A stretch of 64,000 nucleotides of DNA from Segatella hominis (GTDB lineage Bacteria > Bacteroidota > Bacteroidia > Bacteroidales > Bacteroidaceae): assembly GCF_019249725.2 (NCBI RefSeq), contig NZ_CP137559.1:2979001-3043000 (forward strand), read 5' to 3'. Position 1 is the stretch's first letter; each line of letters opens with the position of its first letter. The position numbers were made by a program, and so were the translations under genes. The notes below the pieces were generated by a model, which had not been told where the DNA came from, did not search any database, and saw nothing but the letters and a program-made list of their open reading frames with translations. Positions 16,444-25,646 of the stretch are shown piece by piece.

Positions 16444-17069
16444 ACTTTCTTCTAAGGGCATATACTTTTTATTCGGTTTAATGGTTTTAGTTGTGTGGTT
16501 TAACGGTTTTAGTTGACCACTCTCAACATTATTTTTAATATGAGTTGACTCGGTTGTTACTTAGTTATAATTTACGTTGACTTACTATTTCTTGTCTGGA
16601 TGGATTTATCGTGTCCACTTTGGGGAGTTGCTACAACTGAAAGTGTTAAATCTTGGAAAAACGGACAAAATGCCTCCGTTTTATATTAGATAAACGGACA
16701 AAGATATGATTACACGCCCTACTTTTAACTAAATTTAAAGTACTTCTTACAAGGTGCTATCGCAATGCATCCTATCCCCCTTACCCCTGCATCATAGGAA
16801 AGTTTCATGCTTTACAATGACGAAGATGAACCAGCGGAAAATCGAACTGTAATCGTAATCAGTAATTAACTCACGCCAGTGAAATGACGAAGGGGTAGAA
16901 AAGGGGCAAAAGCGATTTATCACAAAAACACAAAGTAAAGTACCGCAAAAACACAAAGTAAAAACTAAACTTAGGGGAAACAACAGTCATTCAAGGAATG
17001 AATTAAGAGACTAAAACAAGTTTAATCTTAAATATCCGTAAAAAAATTACGGCATATTGGATTTTTATA
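16444..17069. other. Gene-free stretch with short direct repeats
   Basis: I see no credible gene here. It holds a 19-bp direct repeat (GGTTTAATGGTTTTAGTTG at 16475-16493, one mismatch at 16497-16515). A 17-bp exact direct repeat (CAAAAACACAAAGTAAA) lies at 16923-16939 and 16946-16962. A small CCGTAA/TTACGG hairpin lies just before the promoter at 17070. Confidence 0.5.
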
Positions 17070-17078
17070 TATCTTTGC
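17070..17078 (+). promoter_or_regulatory. -7 element of the ATPase/TOPRIM pair
   Basis: TATCTTTGC lies 85 bases before the ATG at 17164. No clear -33 element is seen. Confidence 0.5.
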
Positions 17079-17163
17079 AAAAAAGAACTGCATACAGCAA
17101 TCAAAGAACTTTCATTTGCACTCGCCTGCAGTAACATTTCGTTTATATTTTAACAAAGATATT

Positions 17164-18264
17164 ATGTTAGTAAAATTTGCCGTTACGAATTATAGAGGAT
17201 TTGCCAATCGCATAGAATGGGACTTGTCGGAACCAAGTAACTATTCGTTCAACACATTTGCCATAAAAGACGGAATCATCAAGAATGGCATCGTGTATGG
17301 ACCTAACGGTTCTGGCAAGTCGAACTTTGCATTGGCTATCTTCGATATCACAAATCATCTTTCCCAGAAGTGGAAAAGAGCGAACTATTATGACAACTTC
17401 ACTTATACGGGAAAGTTGAACTTCCCTGTAGATTTTGAGTACACCTTCCTGTTGGGAGATGATCTGTTGCAGTATTCTTATAGCAAATCACCAGAGGGAA
17501 AATTAGAGGCAGAGAAACTTGTGGTGAACAACAAGCTGATATTCTGCAACAAGGATTCTATCCTGACATTGGATGAAGAAGAATTTCAGATGGAAGCAAC
17601 CGTGAAGACCAACTTAGCCAACAACGCCAACAACGTATCCATTATCAATTTTCTTCTCACCTCCTACCCATTAGCAAAAGAGCATTATCTCCTTAAATTA
17701 CAGAAGTTTGTCAACTCCATGTTGTGGTTCCGAAGCGTGGAGAAGAATGAATTCATGGGCTTAGCTACAGCTCCAGCAAACCTTGACGAATATATCATCA
17801 AAAATCATCTGACAGACGACTTTGAGGATTTCATCCATCGTGTAAGCGGACAAGACTTTGAGTTTCAGAAGCCGAATGATGACGACAAAGAACTGTATTG
17901 CATATTCGGCTTAGGTCGCATTCCATTTGATAAGATTGCATCAACAGGCACCCACTCGCTGATGTTGCTCTATTATTGGCTCAAGCAGATGAAAGATGCA
18001 TCATTCGTTTTCATTGATGAATTTGACGCATTCTATCACTTCAAGCTTTCCTTCGAGGTTTGCAAGACACTTTTTTCCCTTCCATGCCAAGCTTTCACGT
18101 CATCCCACAACACTTACCTGATGACCAATGACTTACTGCGCCCAGACTGCAATTTCATCTTGCAAGACAACAAGATCAAACCATTGAGCAGCTGCACCCA
18201 GAAGGAACTGAGGTTCGGCCATAATATAGAAAAAATGTTTAGAGGTAACGCTTTTGAAGTATGA
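17164..18264 (+). CDS. AAA/ABC-type ATPase of an OLD/RloA-like pair
   Basis: The 366-residue ATPase is of the AAA_21/RecF-like kind. Walker A is YGPNGSGKSNF (46-53 core). Walker B-like FVFIDEFDAFYH (281-292) is followed by a switch segment AFTSSHNTYLMTN. There is no long coiled coil. The N-terminus LVKFAVTNYRGF is the usual first strand of the family, so ATG 17164 is preferred over an upstream TTG (17116). Its stop overlaps the TOPRIM-like gene in an ATGA, as in coupled two-gene modules. Proteins of this type are the ATPase halves of OLD, PARIS (AriA) and RloA/RloB systems. A defence role is inferred. Confidence 0.8.
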   Translation: MLVKFAVTNYRGFANRIEWDLSEPSNYSFNTFAIKDGIIKNGIVYGPNGSGKSNFALAIFDITNHLSQKWKRANYYDNFTYTGKLNFPVDFEYTFLLGDDLLQYSYSKSPEGKLEAEKLVVNNKLIFCNKDSILTLDEEEFQMEATVKTNLANNANNVSIINFLLTSYPLAKEHYLLKLQKFVNSMLWFRSVEKNEFMGLATAPANLDEYIIKNHLTDDFEDFIHRVSGQDFEFQKPNDDDKELYCIFGLGRIPFDKIASTGTHSLMLLYYWLKQMKDASFVFIDEFDAFYHFKLSFEVCKTLFSLPCQAFTSSHNTYLMTNDLLRPDCNFILQDNKIKPLSSCTQKELRFGHNIEKMFRGNAFEV

Positions 18265-19028
18265 TATTATTTGTTTTTGAAGGAGTAAAACGTGAGCCGG
18301 ATTTATTCCGCACCATCCAACGATTGTACTTTTCCAACCGGGAAGAGCAGATAGTTTGTTCCTACAACAACAATATCTATCAGCTTTACAAGGATTTGCA
18401 GGAGTACGATGGAGATGGAGATATCGTGTCTTTACTGATGGAAAAGTTTGCCTCTCAAAAAGACAATCCTCTAAAAGGCATAGATAGATCTGCCGACATT
18501 TCCGAAATCTATCTTTTCTTCGATTATGATTTCCACAACAGGAATTTATCACTCGAAGAAATCAACAGACAGGTAAAAGAGATGTTAGAAACGTTTAATA
18601 ATGAAACAGAATACGGAAAGCTCTATATTGATTATCCGATGGTAGAATCTATCCGCTATACCAAGTTTTTGCCGGATGCAAACTATTGGACCTATACGAT
18701 ATCCCGTACTGATTGCAGCAGGTTTAAGGGATTATCAGCAGAATTCTCAGCCTATCAAAGTTTCGATTTTATCCTTCTGACAGAGAATCGGGAACCTACA
18801 GAAGATGAAATAGAGGAAGTCAAGCAGAACTGGGTATATTTGAAGGAGCAGAACGTGAGCAAAGCAAACTATCTTTGCAATGGTGAGAACAGAATACCAG
18901 GATCAAAGGACGACATTCTTCAGGACAAGATATTCGATTCACAAATAGAGAAATATGTGAATACCGAGGAATGCAAAGTGGCAGTACTCAATGCTTTCCC
19001 GCTATTCATATATGATTACTTCAAGTAA
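18261..19028 (+). CDS. TOPRIM-like partner protein (RloB/AriB/OLD nuclease-like)
   Basis: The 255-residue protein begins MILFVFEGVKREPDLFRTI, placing a Glu (E7) at the end of the first strand. Then IYLFFDYDFHNRN gives a DxD pair (D88, D90), and YPMVESI (about 125-131) supplies another acidic residue. Glu, then DxD, then a P..ES segment is the pattern of TOPRIM domains in RloB and AriB (DUF4435) proteins. I cannot name the exact family. It is translationally coupled to the ATPase gene, and a terminator follows, so the pair is a self-contained unit. A metal-dependent nuclease activity is inferred. Confidence 0.65.
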   Translation: MILFVFEGVKREPDLFRTIQRLYFSNREEQIVCSYNNNIYQLYKDLQEYDGDGDIVSLLMEKFASQKDNPLKGIDRSADISEIYLFFDYDFHNRNLSLEEINRQVKEMLETFNNETEYGKLYIDYPMVESIRYTKFLPDANYWTYTISRTDCSRFKGLSAEFSAYQSFDFILLTENREPTEDEIEEVKQNWVYLKEQNVSKANYLCNGENRIPGSKDDILQDKIFDSQIEKYVNTEECKVAVLNAFPLFIYDYFK

Positions 19029-19080
19029 GATTAGAATACAAAGTAAAAACTTATTTTGGATAGAAGATTAGCAAAAAATA

Positions 19081-19136
19081 AATGTCCACAACAATTTGTC
19101 AGATTTGATATCAGACAATTGTTGCGGACATTTTCT
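19081..19136 (+). terminator. Terminator of the ATPase/TOPRIM pair
   Basis: AATGTCC-A-CAACAATT (from 19081) pairs with AATTGTTG-C-GGACATT (to about 19132) and is followed by TTTCT. It can also serve the convergent gene at 19158. Confidence 0.7.
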
Positions 19137-19157
19137 ATTAGTTATACGATAAAACTA

Positions 19158-19679
19158 TTATTTGCTCACAATCAGTTTCTTACCATTTACGATATAAATA
19201 CCCTTCTTAACAGTATTCACTCTGCGACCTTGCAAATCGTAAATCTTATCAGAAGAACCATCCATCAAGATGGGCTTAATACCCGTTGTAACAACGTTTA
19301 CTGTTGATTCACTATCACTTGGGTAATATTCATTTTCACCAATATCTGCCAACGTGATGTTCTCTAACTTCAAGGTATAATCACCAATTGCCAATTTATC
19401 ATCAGCCTTCAATGTAATGTTCACTACAGCGCCACTGGTACCCTTTATACTCTTATTGGCAATAGAATATACTATTACACGGAAGCGATTAGACTTAAGC
19501 AAATTGGAACCCAAAGAATGAGTCTTAGTGAAGCGACCTGGAACTATATCTGCCATATACATCTCATTTTCCTCATCATAAGGAACAGTAATACCTTCAG
19601 GGAGTATGAGGTCGAACAGGAAGCTGCAATAATCACCAGTATTATCCATTGTCACATGAGTAAAACTATTAGCTAACAT
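19158..19679 (-). pseudogene. C-terminal fragment of a secreted surface protein
   Basis: This frame encodes about 173 residues without a signal peptide. The middle (GAVVNITLKADDKLAIGDYTL) looks like a cohesin-like beta-sandwich. The end (IYDLQGRRVNTVKKGIYIVN, then GKK and a basic tail) is the C-terminal tail usual on secreted Prevotella proteins. A start at 19679 lies almost on the predicted transcription start (TATCTTTG at 19684-19691), so expression is doubtful. I read it as the surviving end of a larger surface protein; a short cytoplasmic protein would not carry such a tail. Confidence 0.6.
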
Positions 19680-19748
19680 GCAACAAAGATAGCATTTTTC
19701 TTCCAATTTACATTCGCTTTGGCGAGATTTTTTCAGCTCATGGATATT

Positions 19749-20786
19749 TCATTTTTTATTTATTTTAATGTATTTGTTCTTATTTTCTGAAATTACCTTG
19801 ACAATATACAAACCGCTACATAAATCATTTAGATCTATAACTTTAGTTGTATAACATTTTTTTACGAGTGTTCCATTAGCAGAGTAAATTTCAGTTATTA
19901 TTTTTGAGCTGTTGAAACCTTCTAAGATAATTTTATTGTTTTGTATCGAAATTTGACCGTTCATATTTGGTACTACATCAATAGCTGACGTCTGATTACG
20001 TATAGTTTCCAAATAATTTAGAATTTCTGGGTTTTTAATAAGAGAATTAGTAAATATCGTATCTCCGCTACTGCTCCCATATTCATTGCAAGATACGATT
20101 TTATAGAATTCTCCCCAATCTGCATAATTATATTTGATTTCGTAGAAATTTTTACTTTTTTCATTAATATCAACTCCTATGTAAAGCCCCCAATATCCTT
20201 CTTCAGGGAATTCGAACACGTCTAAATTATCTGAAACAAACTGTACTAGTATGCAATCTTTCATCCTGTCAGAAGAAAACTGGATGGTTAGTTCTGCCGA
20301 TGGATAATAGCTACTTAAATCAAAATTAAAGTTGCCTAATATAGATGCATTTTTCTTTTTGGGGCGTGAAGGTAGTACATTCAACCTTAAAGGTAAGCTG
20401 CCTATTATGATGCCATTTTTGTGCAAATCTACTACGCAACTTATATAAACAGAAGAGTCATTGGGGTACTCTATATTTTGACAATCTGAAACAAGATTTA
20501 AACCAGAAAAGAGACTTGGGGTAATTTTAAACGAAAAACTGGTAGCTCCAGTTTTTGATTCCTCACATACAATTTTCTTTCCATTTTTATCATAAACGCT
20601 AAATGCCCAACGACTATTCTCACAAGATCCATTTTGCGCGTGAAAAGTCGGCATTTCACCATCAATAAATACATGAGAGCAATCTACGATTGTTCCGTCC
20701 TGTAAAAGAATTGATGAGTCAATACTTTGTGCTTGAACATTAATAAAAATCAAACTTATGACGAATCCTAATAATATATGTTTCAT
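19749..20786 (-). CDS. Secreted protein with type IX secretion-like C-terminal tail
   Basis: The product has 345 residues: a signal peptide (MKHILLGFVISLIFINVQAQ), a beta-rich body of unknown function with several Cys, and a C-terminal domain of about 75 residues. The latter contains TEIYSANGTLVKKCY, LNDLCSGLYIVKVIS and a lysine-rich end. This matches the type A sorting domain that sends proteins through the type IX system to the cell surface. The body resembles no enzyme I know. The -7 element TATTTTTGC lies at 20857-20865. Confidence 0.7.
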   Translation of the reverse strand: MKHILLGFVISLIFINVQAQSIDSSILLQDGTIVDCSHVFIDGEMPTFHAQNGSCENSRWAFSVYDKNGKKIVCEESKTGATSFSFKITPSLFSGLNLVSDCQNIEYPNDSSVYISCVVDLHKNGIIIGSLPLRLNVLPSRPKKKNASILGNFNFDLSSYYPSAELTIQFSSDRMKDCILVQFVSDNLDVFEFPEEGYWGLYIGVDINEKSKNFYEIKYNYADWGEFYKIVSCNEYGSSSGDTIFTNSLIKNPEILNYLETIRNQTSAIDVVPNMNGQISIQNNKIILEGFNSSKIITEIYSANGTLVKKCYTTKVIDLNDLCSGLYIVKVISENKNKYIKINKK

Positions 20787-20856
20787 TTCACTAATTTTAA
20801 TGTTTTTATTTTAGAACCTTCTTTAATGTATTCCAGTAAATATATATCTTGACTTT

Positions 20857-20865
20857 GCAAAAATA
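20857..20865 (-). promoter_or_regulatory. -7 element of the type IX-secreted protein gene
   Basis: Minus-strand TATTTTTGC lies 71 bases before the ATG at 20786. The stretch 20866-20972 shows no gene. Confidence 0.45.
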
Positions 20866-20972
20866 ATCAGAAAATCTGAAACTAACTCATGTTTTGTGAT
20901 TTTTCTTTGTTAGTATTGTCATTATTTCTGGTTTTGTATCTTTTAGTGAAAATATGATATGGTAAAGAACGA

Positions 20973-21009
20973 GATAAGCGGCATTCCTCGGATGTGAATG
21001 CCGCTTATC
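20973..21009 (-). terminator. Terminator of the CoA-transferase gene
   Basis: A perfect 14-bp stem (GATAAGCGGCATTC with GAATGCCGCTTATC) has a 9-base loop, 54 bases past the stop at 21064. Confidence 0.65.
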
Positions 21010-21063
21010 ATATTTCGATATTTGTCCGAGTTATCTCAGAAAAGAAGTCTTTTCTGTCTTCTC

Positions 21064-22569
21064 TTATTTCAGATATTCCCCGAAGTCAGTCAATCTCATG
21101 TCGCCCTTTTTCAGGAAGGTATCGTGCATGGCGAGGGCTGCCCGCATGCTCTGTGGCTCATGACCCTTCTCGGCAAACTTCAGATATTCGCGGAGCATAG
21201 GGCGATAGTCTGGATGAGCACAGTTTTCGATGATTTCCTTGGCACGGCGCAAAGGACCCTTGCCACGAAGATCGGCAACGCCCTGCTCGGTAACAATGAC
21301 ATCCACATCATGCTCCGTACTATCCACGTGGCTACACATCGGAACGATGGCTGAAATGCAACCGTTCTTGGTGGTACTCTGAGTGGTGAAGATAGAAATG
21401 TAACCATTACGCTCGTAGTCGCAAGAACCGCCGATGCCATTCATCAACTTGCTGCCGCAGATATGGCTGGAGTTCTCGTTGCCATAGATGTCGCACTCGA
21501 TGGCGGTATTCATGGCGATGACACCCAGTCGGCGGATGACCTCAGGAGAATTGGAAATCTCACTCTGACGGATGGTGAGATGCTGCTTGAAATAGTCGAT
21601 GTCATCATATACTTCCTTCAAAGTATCATTGGTGACGGTGAGGGATGAGCAGGAAGCATCCTTGATTCTACCTTCGCGCATGTATTTTACGACAGCATCC
21701 TGTACAACCTCGGTATAAACGCTGAATACCGGTACGTTAGGATTCTGACCCAATGCCTCGAGTACGGCATTGGAAGTAACGCCTACACCGCTCTGGAGTG
21801 GCAGGAACTGTGGAGGAATATGTCCCTTCTTCAGGTCGCTGACCAGGAAGTCGGCCACATTATGACCCATCTGTTCTGTGATAGGGTCGAGCGGCTTGAA
21901 GGCACGAGCCTCTTCCGGGATATTGCATTCTATCACGCCGACAATCTTATGGGCATCTATCTCTACATACTCTTTGCCGATACGGTCGCCTACGTTCATG
22001 ATAGGGATAGGTGTACGGAATGGGCATTCTGCTATTTCATAGACATCATGGAGATAGCGGGATGCTGGACTGTGGAAGGTATTCTTCTCGATGAGTACCT
22101 TCTTGGCAAGGCGTACGATGGTAGGCACGATACCGCCGGCAGAGGTAAGGAATGCCTTGCAGGTGGTTTCGCCTTCTTCCAGATCGCTCACCTCGATGAT
22201 GGCAAGGTCTATCTCGCCATAGAAGCCACGGCGCAGACGCTCAGCCATGTGACCGAGGTGCATATCCTCGTAGTCGATTTCGCCCAGATTGGTATGGGTG
22301 CGGAAATCCTTGTTGGTAGAAAATGGCGCACGGAACTTGATGGCATGGGCTGCTGCCATGTCACCCTCGATACTTTGCGAGGTAGAAGCTCCTGTCAGGA
22401 TGCCCACCTGGAATGGTCTGCCTGCTTCATGTTCTGCCACGGCTCTCTTGGAGAGTTCGCGGAAGGTAGCCTTAGGCACGCCGTTAGGTGTGAAACCACT
22501 TAGTGCTATCGTGTCCTGATCCTTGATCATAGCTGCGGCTTCGGCAGCTGAAAGTCTTGTATATGTCAT
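21064..22569 (-). CDS. Succinyl-CoA:acetate CoA-transferase (acetyl-CoA hydrolase/transferase family)
   Basis: The enzyme moves CoA between succinyl-CoA, propionyl-CoA and acetate, and fits the succinate/acetate fermentation expected of this organism (see frdCAB). The 501 residues match the AarC/YgfH class in length. Features are the N-terminal LSGFTPNGVPKATFREL, a glycine-rich LPLQSGVGVTSNAVLEALG, the active-site Glu in YGNENSSHICG (about residue 368) and the family end VTEQGVADLRGKGPLRRA. It stands alone with its own -7 element and a strong terminator. Confidence 0.9.
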   Translation of the reverse strand: MTYTRLSAAEAAAMIKDQDTIALSGFTPNGVPKATFRELSKRAVAEHEAGRPFQVGILTGASTSQSIEGDMAAAHAIKFRAPFSTNKDFRTHTNLGEIDYEDMHLGHMAERLRRGFYGEIDLAIIEVSDLEEGETTCKAFLTSAGGIVPTIVRLAKKVLIEKNTFHSPASRYLHDVYEIAECPFRTPIPIMNVGDRIGKEYVEIDAHKIVGVIECNIPEEARAFKPLDPITEQMGHNVADFLVSDLKKGHIPPQFLPLQSGVGVTSNAVLEALGQNPNVPVFSVYTEVVQDAVVKYMREGRIKDASCSSLTVTNDTLKEVYDDIDYFKQHLTIRQSEISNSPEVIRRLGVIAMNTAIECDIYGNENSSHICGSKLMNGIGGSCDYERNGYISIFTTQSTTKNGCISAIVPMCSHVDSTEHDVDVIVTEQGVADLRGKGPLRRAKEIIENCAHPDYRPMLREYLKFAEKGHEPQSMRAALAMHDTFLKKGDMRLTDFGEYLK

Positions 22570-22640
22570 TTTCTTCTAACTTAATACTCATTAGCGGAAC
22601 TTATAGCCGCCTTCTTGACAATTGATAACTGTTTGCGGCT

Positions 22641-22649
22641 GCAAAGTTA
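22641..22649 (-). promoter_or_regulatory. -7 element of the CoA-transferase gene
   Basis: Minus-strand TAACTTTGC, 72 bases before the ATG at 22569. Confidence 0.5.
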
Positions 22650-22763
22650 CACATTATTTTCGATATAAGCTAATAATTTGATAATTTTATGCAAATACAA
22701 GGCAAAAAACTTACAAATCGTGAATAATTATACAGAAATCACTTACTTTATGAAAAAACAGTG

Positions 22764-24335
22764 TTATGCCAGTGCCTCCACTTTCCAATCGTCGATGCTT
22801 CTTCGGTCTTCCGAGAAGTTGATGCCCACCTTATATTTCTTTCTGCTGTCATCGGCGAAGGCTGCGAGATAGTCCTTGCTGTCGATTTGCTCCATCGCTG
22901 CCTCAGCATCCTTCTTGTATTTCAGTTCCAATATATAGACGCTGCGCTTGGTTTTCAGCACCATGTCGATTCTGCCATCAGATGTTGGCACCTCTGGAGT
23001 AACATCACATCCGAGGATTAACAATATGGTGTAGAGCACGGCTTGGTAATGGCGTTCGTTGTTGTTGACCAATGTATATGGGAACTTCTTGTAGAAAGTC
23101 TGGAGATGAGAGAGGAATGCCTCCATATTGTCCTCGGCACTCAGGATGAAGTTTTTTGCCCATGCCATATAGATAGCATCACGGTCGCCCATGCCGTCTG
23201 GGGCATAATAGCGGAAGAGGCTATTGGAGAAGCCCTTGCGCACCTCTTCATTAGGGAAGGCAAGCTTGTATAATTTCGCCAAACGATTGTATGACTTGAT
23301 TGTGAGATAGCCGCTTTGGTATAATACCGGCACAGGGTCAACAATCTTCTCTGTTGGAGTATCGAAGCGGTCGGAGGTTGTCCAAATGTCGTCCAACTGG
23401 AGCATATCGACATTTTTCTCTTGAAGCAGTTCTATCAGGAAGGTAGGAGTACCCGTAGAGAACCAATAGCTATCAAACTCATGGGTCTCTAAGCAATTGA
23501 ACATGCTGTAAGGATTATACATATCGGCACCTTTCCCACTAAAGTGGTAGCCATCGTAATTATATCTCAGCTCAGCTAAGGCCTCCTCATAGTTCATATC
23601 ATTGGCCTGCGCCAATTCCTCTATGTCATCGTGGAAATTTTCCAAGAGCTCTTCCTTGCTGATGCCACAGATAGAACTGTACTTATCCCACATGCTAATA
23701 TTCGTGATATTGTTCAGTTCGCTGAAGATACTCAACTGGCTAAACTTGGAGATTCCTGTTAAAAAGACAAAATGAAGATTGTCCTCTTCTGACTTCAAAG
23801 GGCTGAAGAAGTTGCGCATGATGTCACGTATCTTGTCCTGCAAGTCCTTGTCTTTCATAGAGTCGTGCATCGGCGCATCATATTCATCGATGAGCACAAC
23901 CACATTCCTGTCGGTCTTTTGCTTGGCGGCATTGATGATGCGAATCAATCGGACATTAAAAGCCTCGGTACTAACAGAAGTTATTTGGTATAAATCCTCG
24001 TAAGTTTCAAGAATCTTATCAAGAGTTTCTATCAGGCTTTCCATATTATAGTATTTCCCCTTGCTAAGATCAAGATGGATAACGGGGTGTTTCTCCCAAT
24101 CTTTTTCCAAGGCTTCCAGCTTTAGTCCTTTGAATAGCTCTTTCTTTCCTTCGAAGTAGGCTTGTAGGGTTGTGACAAGGAGTGACTTTCCGAATCGTCG
24201 AGGACGACTCAGAAAGCAATATTTCTTCTCATGCACCAAGTCATAGATTAAGTCGGTCTTATCTACATATACATAATTTCCCTCTATGATATTCTTGAAA
24301 GTCTGTATTCCGAGAGGATATCTTCTACCTTTCAT
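22764..24335 (-). CDS. AAA-ATPase-like/PD-(D/E)XK nuclease superfamily protein, intact
   Basis: The 523-residue protein belongs to a family very common in Bacteroidales, with an N-terminal AAA-ATPase-like domain and a C-terminal PD-(D/E)XK nuclease-like domain (DUF1703). Visible are YPLGIQTFKNI and YVDKTDLI at the start, a Walker A-like SRPRRFGKSLL (about 43-53), Walker B-like NVVVLIDEYDAPMHD, TGISKFSQLSIFSELNN and RYNYDGYHFS. The nuclease motif is DGRIDMVLKTKRSVYILELK near residues 458-480. Their role is unknown. It is the full-length relative of the broken copy at 14974-16084. Confidence 0.85.
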   Translation of the reverse strand: MKGRRYPLGIQTFKNIIEGNYVYVDKTDLIYDLVHEKKYCFLSRPRRFGKSLLVTTLQAYFEGKKELFKGLKLEALEKDWEKHPVIHLDLSKGKYYNMESLIETLDKILETYEDLYQITSVSTEAFNVRLIRIINAAKQKTDRNVVVLIDEYDAPMHDSMKDKDLQDKIRDIMRNFFSPLKSEEDNLHFVFLTGISKFSQLSIFSELNNITNISMWDKYSSICGISKEELLENFHDDIEELAQANDMNYEEALAELRYNYDGYHFSGKGADMYNPYSMFNCLETHEFDSYWFSTGTPTFLIELLQEKNVDMLQLDDIWTTSDRFDTPTEKIVDPVPVLYQSGYLTIKSYNRLAKLYKLAFPNEEVRKGFSNSLFRYYAPDGMGDRDAIYMAWAKNFILSAEDNMEAFLSHLQTFYKKFPYTLVNNNERHYQAVLYTILLILGCDVTPEVPTSDGRIDMVLKTKRSVYILELKYKKDAEAAMEQIDSKDYLAAFADDSRKKYKVGINFSEDRRSIDDWKVEALA

Positions 24336-24359
24336 AAGCTATTCCCTTTAATTATGGTG

Positions 24360-24368
24360 GCAAAGTTA
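24360..24368 (-). promoter_or_regulatory. -7 element of the intact AAA protein gene
   Basis: Minus-strand TAACTTTGC, 25 bases before the ATG at 24335, resembling the promoter kept by the deleted copy at 16109. Confidence 0.55.
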
Positions 24369-24584
24369 AGGTATTTTTCTTGATTAACCAAGCTTTTTGT
24401 AGCCTTTTAGCCCGATAACTCGAAAAATCACCTTAAATGTCTCTATTTTTGAATAAAAGTTGTACTCTTGCAAGGCACTGTGATGCCGCTCGAAGTTAAA
24501 CATGGTTAATAAAAAGTTATAAATATACAAGGAAACGGAAAATTTTGTATTTTTGTAAAAAGAATACTCATTAAAGTTACACTT

Positions 24585-24813
24585 ATGGGAAAAGAAAGTT
24601 TATTAGGCATCTTTTTGTTCTTTCCATTGGGCAACAGTGCCCAAATCTATTATTCATACGACTTCCGTGGCAATTTGATTTCTATGCGAGGGTCATCTTG
24701 GGGACATCTACAATGCAAGTTTCTGATTCAGATGCTTACGTTGTAGATTCCACTTTCATACAGATTTCTTGGGTCACCTGCAAAAGTTCGCTACGCTCCA
24801 AGTTTGGCTAAAT
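24585..24813 (+). pseudogene. Decayed small secreted protein gene
   Basis: A TATTTTTG -7 element (24548-24555) precedes an ATG at 24585. The frame encodes 53 residues with a signal-like start (MGKESLLGIFLFFPLGNSAQ) and ends at 24746. A second frame continues as VSDSDAYVVDSTFIQISWVT and ends in a stop at 24811-24813. The second frame contains the word GGGTCACCTGCAAAAG, found again at the end of the next gene. I read this as a frameshifted remnant. Confidence 0.4.
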
Positions 24814-24846
24814 TAATTCAGTGAACACTAATTAGTTAAAATATAA

Positions 24847-25557
24847 ATGATGAAACAGATATTATTACTCTTCAATTGTTTACTCGTCTTTCTTCTGTGC
24901 TCTTGTGTGGATACAGAAAAAAACAAAAAATTTATGCAAATAAAAACATCTTATAATGGAGAGCCTTTTGTGTATATAATTCCTAATGAAAATCCTTTGT
25001 CATGTTTTTATATTGAAAAGGAAAAGAATGGTATGTATGCATTATATATAGGACACATGTCTATAAAATATCTACAACGAGTATGCATTCGTAAGGAATA
25101 TTATAAAGTAGAAGAACTAAGGGCGGATGAAAAGGTTCATTACCCAACATATAAGGCTATCTTAGAAAGACTAAATTCTTATTTATATTTCATGTCTGAC
25201 AAAATCGAATTAGATTCACTTACGCAGATAAACATCCGTACTGGGGATTTAGCAGAACTAGCAATTGACTTTTCATATAATTGGGAAAAGAACAACGATA
25301 TTTTAAAAGACAGAACGGATTTTGATCAATTCTCTATTGCAATCAATCAGACTTCTTTAAACAAAGACATTAATAGTATATTGGAAAAGTATTCACTGAG
25401 AGTTGATACAATAACATCAGGTATAGAACCGAAGGCTTTGGGAATTCCATTAGAGGAGTTTGCTAAGAGTCGTGGTATAAAAAAAATGAATCAGAACATG
25501 CCTAAGATAATAACAGATGCCCCAATTAGGGTCACCTGCAAAAGCGTGAGGATGTGA
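24847..25557 (+). CDS. Lipoprotein, paralogue A
   Basis: The product has 236 residues, with a lipoprotein signal ending VFLLCSC (Cys about 20). No family is recognised. The C-terminal half (LEKYSLRVDTI, NMPKIITDAPIRV) is clearly related to the next gene (LRDYHLRVDTI, KMPNAIVGTILTV), so the two are tandem paralogues. Its last codons contain a 16-base word also found in the decayed stretch upstream. The end VTCKSVRM may therefore be a recombined tail. Confidence 0.6.
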   Translation: MMKQILLLFNCLLVFLLCSCVDTEKNKKFMQIKTSYNGEPFVYIIPNENPLSCFYIEKEKNGMYALYIGHMSIKYLQRVCIRKEYYKVEELRADEKVHYPTYKAILERLNSYLYFMSDKIELDSLTQINIRTGDLAELAIDFSYNWEKNNDILKDRTDFDQFSIAINQTSLNKDINSILEKYSLRVDTITSGIEPKALGIPLEEFAKSRGIKKMNQNMPKIITDAPIRVTCKSVRM

Positions 25558-25646
25558 TATACTAAAATTTGCTGCACATGAGATAATCAGCAAATCTCTG
25601 GGGGTACCAGTGTATTTTGCTGATGGTGAATGAAATTATAATAGCG

